Assembly (NCBI GenBank): GCA_009843565.1
Contig: VYDF01000218.1
Coordinates: forward strand, 1 to 7,324
Direction: 5' to 3'
DNA: 7,324 bases
Origin: Acidimicrobiia bacterium
Lineage (GTDB): Bacteria; Actinomycetota; Acidimicrobiia; Acidimicrobiales; Bin134
This document shows positions 1 to 6,176 of the stretch, in pieces (within the stretch, counting starts at the first letter, position 1; each line of letters opens with the position of its first letter). The notes under the pieces are model-generated. The model made no database searches and had not been told where the DNA came from. It saw only the letters and a list, made by a program, of their open reading frames with translations. Both the position numbers and the translations under genes were made by a program.

Positions 1-2
1 AG

Positions 3-149
3 GAATTGAGCGCAGTGCGCGGTCCTGAGGCGGTGGTTGAGGCTGCGGGAGTCTTCGCCACCTTCCAGCGGATGGACCGGCTGGCCGATGCCGCCGGGCT
101 GCGGGCCGACGAGGTGGCGGCTGCCGATCTTCAGCCGCCGGTCAGGTAG
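3..149 (+). CDS. C-terminal fragment of an AhpD/carboxymuconolactone decarboxylase-like protein (5' end outside window)
   Basis: An open frame enters from the left edge and ends at a TAG at 147-149, giving 48 codons. The other two plus frames are closed by stops within the first 30 bases. The peptide is alanine-rich and contains FQRMDRLADAAG, which resembles the C-terminal helix of AhpD-like and carboxymuconolactone-decarboxylase-like proteins (often of the form NxxxRxADATG). That family includes peroxidase-related enzymes using a CxxC pair, but the catalytic part would lie off the window, so activity cannot be judged. The last 19 bases overlap the end of the convergent livF-like gene. The reading frame is fairly secure; the family name is a tentative call from one short motif. 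Confidence 0.5.
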   Translation, partial: ELSAVRGPEAVVEAAGVFATFQRMDRLADAAGLRADEVAAADLQPPVR

Positions 150-820
150 GTGTCCTCCAGCAGGGACAAATCCTTGCTGACTTCTTCGGCGGGCATGTTC
201 AACACGATGCGGCCCCGGCGCATGACCAGGACGCGATCAGCCACCCGCAGTGCTTGTTGGGCGTGCTGCTCCACCAGCAAGACCCCCACGCCGCGATTGA
301 CGGCGGCATCGCTCACAGCCTCAATGAGGCGACTCACCACCTTGGGGGCCAAGCCCAGCGACAGCTCATCGGCCAGCAGAAGGCGCGGGTTACGGGACAA
401 GGCCCGGGCCAGGCTCAAGATCTGCTGTTCGCCTCCGGATAGCAAGCCCGCTTTGCGGTCAATGAGGGGGATCAGCTCGGGGAACAGCTCGAGGGCTTGG
501 TCTTGGTCGCTTCGCGAGACCCGGAGGTTCTCCCGTACGGTCAGGCCGGAGAAAACCGATCGGTCTTCCGGCACCATGGCCAATCCCTGAGCGGCCCGGA
601 CGGAGAGGGGGGCCTTGGTGGGTTGGCCGAACAACAGCACCTCGCCCCCCGACGCGGGGTGGTCGCCGCACAGGGTCAACAAGGTGGTGGACTTGCCGGC
701 CCCATTGGCGCCGAGGAGGGCAACCACCTCTCCCTCGTGAACGTCGACGTCCACATCCCAGACCACGGTCGTACCGCCGTATCCGGCACTTAGTCCCCGG
801 GCAGTCAGCAGCGGCTTCAC
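131..820 (-). CDS. livF: LivF-type ABC transporter ATP-binding protein (branched-chain amino acid/HAAT family)
   Basis: This 229-residue cytoplasmic ATPase is one of the two nucleotide-binding subunits of a LIV-type importer and is the usual length for LivF. Visible motifs are Walker A GANGAGKST (37-45), the LivF-style VPEDR segment in the Q-loop region (83-87, with Glu at the usual Gln position), signature LSGGEQQ (127-133), Walker B LLLADEL (147-153, D151 and catalytic E152), the family segment SLGLAP (154-159), and VEQH with the switch histidine H186. The residue after the Walker B DE is Leu, not the usual Pro. The start is a GTG at 820-818 that overlaps the stop of the upstream permease/ATPase fusion as GTGA, so translation is almost certainly coupled and the two proteins made together. 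It presumably pairs with the LivG domain of that fusion. Its 3' end overlaps the convergent gene at 131-149. Family assignment is secure; the transported solute is not. Confidence 0.93.
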   Translation of the reverse strand: MKPLLTARGLSAGYGGTTVVWDVDVDVHEGEVVALLGANGAGKSTTLLTLCGDHPASGGEVLLFGQPTKAPLSVRAAQGLAMVPEDRSVFSGLTVRENLRVSRSDQDQALELFPELIPLIDRKAGLLSGGEQQILSLARALSRNPRLLLADELSLGLAPKVVSRLIEAVSDAAVNRGVGVLLVEQHAQQALRVADRVLVMRRGRIVLNMPAEEVSKDLSLLEDTYLTGG

Positions 821-3516
821 TCCGTTGCCCCCGTTGGCGCAGGCTCATCGTCTGAACCGCGGCTTTCCCCGTCTTCGCTGCCCAGGTAGGCCGCCACAAC
901 CTTTGGATCGCGTTTGATGGACTCGGGGTCGCCTTCGGCGATCATGCCACCGAAGTCCAAGACCACGATGTGGGAGCAGATGTCCATCACCAGCGGTACA
1001 TCGTGTTCGACCAGAACGATGGCGATCTTGTATTCGTCCACAATCCGGCGGAGCAGCCCCCCGAGCTCGGCGGTCTCTCGCTCATCTAGGCCAGCGGCAG
1101 GCTCGTCCAAGAAGAGCACAGACGGTTCATTCAGGATCGCCCGGGCGATGCCCACGATGCGTCGGAGTCCTTGAGGCAACTCTGACGGGGATGCCCCCAA
1201 GTGGGGTTCGAGATTGAAATCGTCGATCACTTGCAACATCAATTCGCTCATCGGCAGTTGGCCGGGCTTGAGTGGATCGATGAGATAGCGCTTGTTGTCA
1301 TGGCGTTCGACGGCGGTAAGGAGATTCTCTCGAACCGACATTTCCTCGAATAATTCAACGGTTTGAAACGACCGGCCCAGGCCGAGTCGCGACCTTCGAG
1401 TGGGAGACATAGAAGTGATGTCTCGGTCGTCAACCAGAACGCGTCCAGATGTGGGTTTAGTGAAGCCGGTGACCGCGTCGAGCAGGGTGGTCTTCCCCGC
1501 TCCGTTGGGCCCGATAAGGCCGGTGATCGACCGAGGCGGAACCTCCATGCTCACATGATCAAGGGCAACGACACCCCCGAATTGCACGCACAGGTCTTCG
1601 ATGCGGATGGTGAGATCAGTATGAGGGCGCCGCTCGAATACCGGTGCGGGCCTGGGTTCTGGAGGTTTTCGGATCTTCCGTCCAACCTGAGCCCATCGGG
1701 CGGCGATGCCTTCGGGGGCGGCCATGATGATGATCAAGACCACGCCGCCGAGCAAAACGATGATCCAGTCGCCCAAATCGAACAGCGTGTCCAGAACTTT
1801 GGGCAATATGGAATCGGGAGCGGCCAAACCGCTGAGCATCGCTCCCAATACCCAGCCGACGCCGCCGATCACCGAATATGTTACGAATTCGATCGAGCCG
1901 AAGACGTTGAACTGCTGAAAGAGTACGAATCGGTTTTGGAATGCGGCCAGTACACCGGCCAAGGCGGCGAACACCGACGCCAACGCGAAGGCATAGAGCT
2001 TGACGCCGAACACGTTGATCCCTAAAGCGGCCGCGGCCCGCTCATTGCTCCTAACCGACAACAGGCGAAGCCCAGTACGGCTTCTTCGGACGTTGGCCAC
2101 GATCATCGCGGAGAAGGTCACCACCACGATGGCGAAAATGGCATAGCGAGTTGGGGTGAGAACCGCGTCCAACTCCAACCCGAAGAAATTGGGCGGCACG
2201 GTCTCGGTTCCGCCGAACCCCCCGGTGAGATCGCCGTTCCCGAGAATCATTGCTTCGATGAGCAGAGCTAGGCCGACGGTGGCAATAGCCAGATTGACCC
2301 CACGGCTTCGCAACGCGGGAAGCCCCACTATGACGGCAACGGGGATGGTGGCGATGATGGCGATGATCGCCGATTCCCAGAATCCCATCGAGGTCGAAAC
2401 GGCCAGACGGCTCGACACCCACGCGGCAAAACCGGCCAACGCCCACTGGCTGAGCGAGAGCTGGCCGCCGTAGCCGGTGACCACCACCACGGAGAGGATC
2501 ATGAGACCGGCGATGCAGGCGAAGATCAGCGCAATTACCCAGGCATCAGAGGCCAACAGGGCATACACGATTGCTCCCGCGCCCCCCACCAGGGAGATCG
2601 TGGGCAGAACTCGCCCGGTTCCGGGCCGGGGCAATCGGGTGGGGAGATCGGCTCGAGTCGGACGGGCCCGACCGCCGGCGATCATGACTACCACGATGAT
2701 CAGGAAGGGGACCGCTCGGGAAATTCCGGGGATGTCGCCGTTGTAGCGGGACAACTCCGACTCGGCGATGCCGATGATGAGACCGCCGGCCACGGTGAGA
2801 GTGAACGAGGAGAATCCTCCGATGAGGGCCGCGGCCAGGGCTGGGATGACCAACAGACTGAGGGTGGAGGCCTTCAAGCCGGTGATGGGGGCCAGCAATA
2901 CGCCGGCCAAGGCGCTGAGCGCGCCGCCGATCATCCAGTTGTAGAGCTCGATGCGGGGGGCCGACCAGCCGACGCTGGCCGCGGCCCGGCGGTTCTCGGC
3001 CACCGCCGTGGTGGCCAACCCGAACATGGTCTTTCGGTAGATAATCGCCAGGATGGCGGCCAGAACCGCCGCCAATCCGAGCAGGATCAGCCGATCGCGC
3101 CCCACGCTGAGGGTGTCGGTGAAGTTGACCTGAACGGCTTTGATCACCGGCCGAACCAAGCGCTGCTCGTCGTCCCAGATGGCGACGGCCAGGCCCTGGA
3201 AAACGATGAGGGCACCGAGTGTGGCGATGAGCTTGGTCAGCGGCGAGCTGTTTCGCAGTTGTCTGAGCACGCCGAGCTGAAGCGCAGCCCCCATGGCTGC
3301 ACCCAGGCCCAGCGTGGCCACTAGAGCCAGCTCCCAAGCGATGCCGTAGGCATCGCGCAGTTCAAAGAAGAAGAAGGCGGCCAGTGCCCCCATGGCACCG
3401 CTGGCGAAGTTCAGCGTCCCCGAGGCGCGGTATGCGATAACAATGCCCAGCGCCGACAGCGCATAGATCCCCCCCGGGCCGAGGCCGAGGAGTCCGAACC
3501 GAATCCAAGTCTCCAT
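817..3516 (-). CDS. LivH-LivM-LivG fusion: two permease domains and one ATPase of a LIV-type ABC importer
   Basis: One 899-residue frame carries three subunits that are usually separate. Residues about 1-285 are a LivH permease (conserved region around SGTLNFASGAMG, 32-43; NRRAAASVG coupling-loop motif, 175-183). A basic, proline-rich linker follows. Residues about 303-605 are a LivM permease (GYGGQLSLSQWALAGF, 348-363; NERAAAALG loop, 491-499). After a second Pro/Arg linker (about 610-632), residues 633-880 are a LivG ATPase: Walker A GPNGAGKTT (669-677), Q-loop Q718, a degenerate signature LPQGLRR (780-786), Walker B LFLDEP (801-806) and VEHD with H838. An acidic tail ends the protein. I chose ATG 3516-3514 because it gives a normal LivH N-terminus (METWIRFGLLGL); a TTG at 3567 would add 17 unlikely residues. 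Neither start has a strong ribosome site. The gene lies between lysR and livF in one apparent operon and would form a transporter with LivF. No substrate-binding protein is seen here. Fusions of these subunits are known in actinobacteria; the solute is unknown. Confidence 0.92.
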   Translation of the reverse strand: METWIRFGLLGLGPGGIYALSALGIVIAYRASGTLNFASGAMGALAAFFFFELRDAYGIAWELALVATLGLGAAMGAALQLGVLRQLRNSSPLTKLIATLGALIVFQGLAVAIWDDEQRLVRPVIKAVQVNFTDTLSVGRDRLILLGLAAVLAAILAIIYRKTMFGLATTAVAENRRAAASVGWSAPRIELYNWMIGGALSALAGVLLAPITGLKASTLSLLVIPALAAALIGGFSSFTLTVAGGLIIGIAESELSRYNGDIPGISRAVPFLIIVVVMIAGGRARPTRADLPTRLPRPGTGRVLPTISLVGGAGAIVYALLASDAWVIALIFACIAGLMILSVVVVTGYGGQLSLSQWALAGFAAWVSSRLAVSTSMGFWESAIIAIIATIPVAVIVGLPALRSRGVNLAIATVGLALLIEAMILGNGDLTGGFGGTETVPPNFFGLELDAVLTPTRYAIFAIVVVTFSAMIVANVRRSRTGLRLLSVRSNERAAAALGINVFGVKLYAFALASVFAALAGVLAAFQNRFVLFQQFNVFGSIEFVTYSVIGGVGWVLGAMLSGLAAPDSILPKVLDTLFDLGDWIIVLLGGVVLIIIMAAPEGIAARWAQVGRKIRKPPEPRPAPVFERRPHTDLTIRIEDLCVQFGGVVALDHVSMEVPPRSITGLIGPNGAGKTTLLDAVTGFTKPTSGRVLVDDRDITSMSPTRRSRLGLGRSFQTVELFEEMSVRENLLTAVERHDNKRYLIDPLKPGQLPMSELMLQVIDDFNLEPHLGASPSELPQGLRRIVGIARAILNEPSVLFLDEPAAGLDERETAELGGLLRRIVDEYKIAIVLVEHDVPLVMDICSHIVVLDFGGMIAEGDPESIKRDPKVVAAYLGSEDGESRGSDDEPAPTGATE

Positions 3517-3579
3517 GGCGATCGCTGGCGAGGCTAAACAAGCCCCCTCATACCGTCCAATACCCAAATTGGCGACTAG
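3517..3579 (-). other. Short lysR-to-transporter intergenic spacer
   Basis: These 63 bases separate the lysR stop from the preferred ATG of the transporter fusion. I see no convincing promoter, terminator hairpin or strong Shine-Dalgarno sequence. Only a short GACTAGTC palindrome (3574-3581) stands out, and it overlaps the lysR stop. Cotranscription of lysR with the transporter is therefore the simplest reading. If the fusion starts at the TTG at 3567, the spacer shrinks to 12 bases. Confidence 0.4.
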
Positions 3580-4491
3580 TCATGCCGTTTCCCTATCGCT
3601 TGGAGGCGGCCAGGCCGAGATGTACTCCAAGAGTTTGGCTAGCACTGGCGATGGGTCGTCGGCCCGGTAGATGCAGGACAAGGCCTGTCGGGGGGCATCG
3701 GCGATGGGGATGAACGCCAAGCCGGGAAGAGCGATGTTGGTTGCCGACGCGGGAACGATGGCCACGATCGATCCCACCGCTACGTTGGCCAATCCGGTGA
3801 CCGCGTCCTCAACCTCGCTGTGCACCTGGGGCTTGAATCCGGCAGCCGCGCACATTTGCATTACCTCGTCGGCGAAGCTGGGTCGGGCCCGGGGAAATAG
3901 GACCAGTGGTTCATTGGCAAGGTCGGCCAGCTCTAACGATGCCTTGGCCGCCAGCCGGTGGCTGATGCTGGCCGCGGCGAACAGCGCTTCTTGGGCGATA
4001 TCGAGGATCACGAGGTCGTCGGCCGGGGAGTAGACCCGGCTGAACCCGATGTGGATGCGCCCGTCGCGCAGCGCGTCGGGTTGCTCGGTTTTGGGAACTC
4101 GCTCAAGCCGAATCTCGATCCCCGGATTCTCCTGGGAGAACTCGGACAGCAACCTGGGCACGTCGCCGAATATCGGAGAGCCGAAGTAACCAGCTACCAA
4201 CTGCCCGACCTCGCCGGCGTGAGCGGCTGAAGTGATCTCCAGGGCAAGGTCGCTCAACGCGACGATTCGGCGGGCTTGCTCCAAGAGCGCTTGGCCCGGT
4301 GCGGTGATCTCAACCCCCCTCGGCGTGCGGATAAACAGCTTCGCGCCCACGTCGGTTTCCAGTCTCTTGATGCGACGAGTGAGCGGCGGCTGGGTCATAT
4401 GGAGCCGGGCGGCGGCCCGGCCCAGGTTGCCCTCCTCGGCGACCGCGATGAAGCACTCGAGCTGTCGGATGTCCAGTCCCACGGCCAACAC
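3580..4491 (-). CDS. LysR-type transcriptional regulator
   Basis: This protein of about 303 residues has the typical LysR length and layout. An N-terminal winged helix-turn-helix (about residues 6-65) includes EEGNLGRAAARLHMTQPPL and the recognition-helix segment LTRRIKRLE, followed by LFIRTPRGVEIT. A linker helix (about 66-92) follows, then a periplasmic-binding-protein-like effector domain (about 95-295, starting LVAGYFGSP). The TQPPLTRRIKRLE form resembles the BenM/CatM/CbnR branch, which often controls catabolic genes in response to pathway intermediates; the inducer cannot be deduced here. The start is uncertain. TTG at 4500, GTG at 4491 and GTG at 4482 are all in frame; I chose 4491 because an AGGG lies about 10 bases upstream, while 4482 also gives a normal family N-terminus. 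The gene is first in the transporter operon and divergent from the sulfatase gene, with a large dyad between them. It probably regulates one or both directions. Confidence 0.93.
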   Translation of the reverse strand: MLAVGLDIRQLECFIAVAEEGNLGRAAARLHMTQPPLTRRIKRLETDVGAKLFIRTPRGVEITAPGQALLEQARRIVALSDLALEITSAAHAGEVGQLVAGYFGSPIFGDVPRLLSEFSQENPGIEIRLERVPKTEQPDALRDGRIHIGFSRVYSPADDLVILDIAQEALFAAASISHRLAAKASLELADLANEPLVLFPRARPSFADEVMQMCAAAGFKPQVHSEVEDAVTGLANVAVGSIVAIVPASATNIALPGLAFIPIADAPRQALSCIYRADDPSPVLAKLLEYISAWPPPSDRETA

Positions 4492-4520
4492 GGTAGTCAA
4501 ACCCTGTTGTTGGCTCGTGC

Positions 4521-4558
4521 AGGTGAACTTCGGTGATCAGTATCATCGCCGTTGACCT
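4521..4558. promoter_or_regulatory. Nested 38-bp dyad, candidate LysR operator
   Basis: Two inverted repeats share one centre, between bases 4539 and 4540. The outer arms are AGGTGAAC (4521-4528) and GTTGACCT (4551-4558), pairing at 7 of 8 positions. The inner arms are CGGTGAT (4531-4537) and ATCATCG (4542-4548), pairing at 6 of 7. Over the whole 38 bases, 13 of 19 positions are symmetric. The size suits a LysR-type tetramer site, and the right outer arm contains the possible -35 of the sulfatase promoter. I did not find a clean dyad of the classical T-N11-A form, so the operator role is inferred from symmetry and position. Confidence 0.5.
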
Positions 4559-4579
4559 CTCAGCATTGGGCTCGACAAT
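4552..4579 (+). promoter_or_regulatory. Possible sigma-70-like promoter for the sulfatase gene
   Basis: TTGACC (4552-4557) matches the -35 consensus at 5 of 6 bases and is followed 16 bases later by GACAAT (4574-4579), which matches the -10 consensus at 4 of 6. The -35 lies in the right arm of the dyad, as is common at LysR-activated promoters. Against it, transcription would start near 4586, leaving only about 8 bases of leader and cutting into the ribosome site. Confidence 0.3.
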
Positions 4580-4584
4580 CAGAT

Positions 4585-4591
4585 GGGAAGG
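4585..4591 (+). promoter_or_regulatory. Ribosome binding site deciding the sulfatase start
   Basis: The purine run GGGAAGG lies just before the ATG at 4594. It supports that ATG over the in-frame TTG at 4552, which falls inside the dyad and lacks a comparable site. The spacing is short, 2-5 bases depending on which bases pair. Confidence 0.5.
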
Positions 4592-4593
4592 CC

Positions 4594-6162
4594 ATGGGAC
4601 GCAAGATCTTGTTGATCACCACCGACCAGCAGCGTTGGGATGCCCTGGGCTGCAACGGCGGGGATGTGGCTCGCACGCCGGTGGTAGACCGCTTGGCGGC
4701 TGACGGAATCCGCTACGAGCGGCCCTATGTGCAGAACACCATTTGCATGCCCTCTCGGGCCACCATTCTCACCGGTCAGCACCCCAGGTCCCACGGCCTA
4801 GTGGCCAGCGGGATACCGCTGGCCGAAGACGCCATGAGCATCGCCACCCTGGTGGGCAACGCCGGATACAAGACGGCCATCGTGGGCAAGGCCCACTTCG
4901 AGCCTGTCCTCTCCGGAGACCTTCGGTTCGCTGAGAACCGCCTGGCCGCCGAGGACAGCACCGGGCCGTATCGGGGGTTCGACCATGCTGAGTTGGCCGT
5001 CCACGGACCGGTAGGCATGACCCACTACGCCAAGTGGCTGAACGAGCACCACCCGGAAGCCGCGGCCGGATTCGTCAAGCCCCTGGATCCCTCCCTTGGC
5101 GGCGACACGGGTGTCCCCGAGCTGGTGTACAACCCGGTGCCCCGAGAGCTCTACCACACCGATTGGGTGGCCGAGCGGGTGACGGCATGGCTCGACTCGC
5201 TCGACGACGATTCCGACTGGTTCTGCTGGATGAGCTTTCCCGACCCGCACCATCCCTGGGACCCGCCCGCTTCAGAGCGCCACCGGGTGAACTGGCGGGA
5301 CCTGGATCTTCCCGAGGGGTATCTGGCCCCCGATGAAGCCACTGAGGTGCTGGGCCAGAAGCCGGGTCATTGGCTGGCCTGGTACGACGGCTCCGGGGCC
5401 AACCTGGAAGGCGCTTGTATGCCCAGCGTTGTCCCCAGTCGCCTCACCGAGGACAACTTCCGAGAAGTGAATGCCATCGTTCACATCTCCAACGAGTTGG
5501 TCGACGAAGCCTGCGGTCGCGTCCTCGATGCCATCGCGGCACGGGGCTGGTCCGACGACACCGACGTCTTCTACACCGCCGACCATGGGGAGTTTCAGGG
5601 CGATTACGGCTTGTTGTACAAGGGTCCCTACCACGTGGACGCTCTGATGCGGGTGCCCTTGATCTGGCGACCCGCTCCGTCGGCTGGGGTTGACCCGGCG
5701 GTGGTATCGGAACCAGTGGGCCTGCAAGACCTGGCCCCCACCATCTGCTCGATCGCCGGAGTGCCAGCGCCCGAGGAGATGGATGGCGAGTCGCTGCCAA
5801 CCGGCCCGGGATCGGGTCGGGAGCGAGCCCTGGTCGACTGGGAGAGCACGCTGGATACCGGCTATCGGATGCGCACGCTGGTGCGCGACGGCTGGATTTG
5901 CACCGCCTATGAGGCCAACGCCACTGATTGGGGACTGCCCACCGCCATGTTGGGGCAGATGCTGGGGATCGAGCTGCCGGCGAGGATTGAGTACGAGGGA
6001 ACTGAGGGCGAGCTCTACAACCTGGCCGAAGACCCTCTTCAGATGGTGAACCGGTGGGACGATTCCGCGGCAGCCTCGGTGCGCAGCGACCTCGTTGCCG
6101 ACCTCTACGACAACCTCCCCCCGCTGCGCGGGCCACTCACCCCGCCCCAGGGAATCGCCTGA
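4594..6162 (+). CDS. Cysteine-type sulfatase family hydrolase (type I, formylglycine-dependent)
   Basis: This 522-residue enzyme of the alkaline-phosphatase superfamily should hydrolyse a sulfate ester, though some relatives act on phosphonate or phosphate esters. The family landmarks are intact. LLITTDQQR (6-14) supplies the first metal aspartate, D11. C51 in CMPSR (51-55) is the cysteine that an FGE-type enzyme converts to formylglycine, and TILTGQHP follows it. VGKAH (97-101) gives K99 and H101. DPHHPWDPP (217-225) has the active-site histidine region. TADHGE (328-333) gives metal ligands D330 and H331. LYKGPYH (341-347) has K343 and H347. The C-terminal subdomain ends with ELYNLAEDP (473-481), typical of the family. 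No signal peptide or membrane segment precedes the first core strand, so the enzyme is predicted cytoplasmic. The start is the ATG at 4594; an upstream TTG (4552) would add 14 residues from within the operator. It is divergent from lysR and the transporter operon, suggesting coordinated control. The substrate is unknown and no maturase gene is in the window. Confidence 0.92.
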   Translation: MGRKILLITTDQQRWDALGCNGGDVARTPVVDRLAADGIRYERPYVQNTICMPSRATILTGQHPRSHGLVASGIPLAEDAMSIATLVGNAGYKTAIVGKAHFEPVLSGDLRFAENRLAAEDSTGPYRGFDHAELAVHGPVGMTHYAKWLNEHHPEAAAGFVKPLDPSLGGDTGVPELVYNPVPRELYHTDWVAERVTAWLDSLDDDSDWFCWMSFPDPHHPWDPPASERHRVNWRDLDLPEGYLAPDEATEVLGQKPGHWLAWYDGSGANLEGACMPSVVPSRLTEDNFREVNAIVHISNELVDEACGRVLDAIAARGWSDDTDVFYTADHGEFQGDYGLLYKGPYHVDALMRVPLIWRPAPSAGVDPAVVSEPVGLQDLAPTICSIAGVPAPEEMDGESLPTGPGSGRERALVDWESTLDTGYRMRTLVRDGWICTAYEANATDWGLPTAMLGQMLGIELPARIEYEGTEGELYNLAEDPLQMVNRWDDSAAASVRSDLVADLYDNLPPLRGPLTPPQGIA

Positions 6163-6176
6163 TCCGCGGCCAGGGG

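Larger units (their letters stand above)
4492..4593. promoter_or_regulatory. Divergent lysR/sulfatase control region
   Basis: About 100 bases separate the divergent lysR and sulfatase genes, so promoters for both directions should lie here. The region holds the nested dyad described separately, a possible plus-strand promoter next to it, and a purine-rich ribosome site before the sulfatase ATG. No convincing -35/-10 pair was found for lysR on the minus strand. LysR-type proteins typically bind such a divergent region and often also control their own gene. Confidence 0.6.

Noticed and set aside
1363..2025. A 220-codon plus-strand frame opposite the transporter fusion
   Set aside because: It mirrors the LivM/LivG coding sequence, shows no family motif and sits inside a gene supported by many conserved motifs.
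2546..3337. A 263-codon minus-strand frame inside the LivH/LivM part of the fusion
   Set aside because: It is rich in His, Arg, Gly and Ser, as expected of a shifted reading of hydrophobic codons, and the in-frame permease explains the region.
3565..3567. TTG at 3567 as the start of the transporter fusion
   Set aside because: It has no ribosome site and would add 17 residues not expected before the first LivH membrane helix; ATG 3516 gives a normal N-terminus.
4552..4593. TTG at 4552 as the sulfatase start
   Set aside because: It lies in the dyad, adds 14 residues unlike the family N-terminus, and has no ribosome site as good as the one before ATG 4594.
5416..5442. A second CMPS...PSR segment in the sulfatase (residues 275-283) resembling another formylglycine motif
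   Set aside because: C275 is followed by MPSV, so it does not fit C-x-P-x-R, and it lies outside the expected N-terminal position. C51 fits fully.
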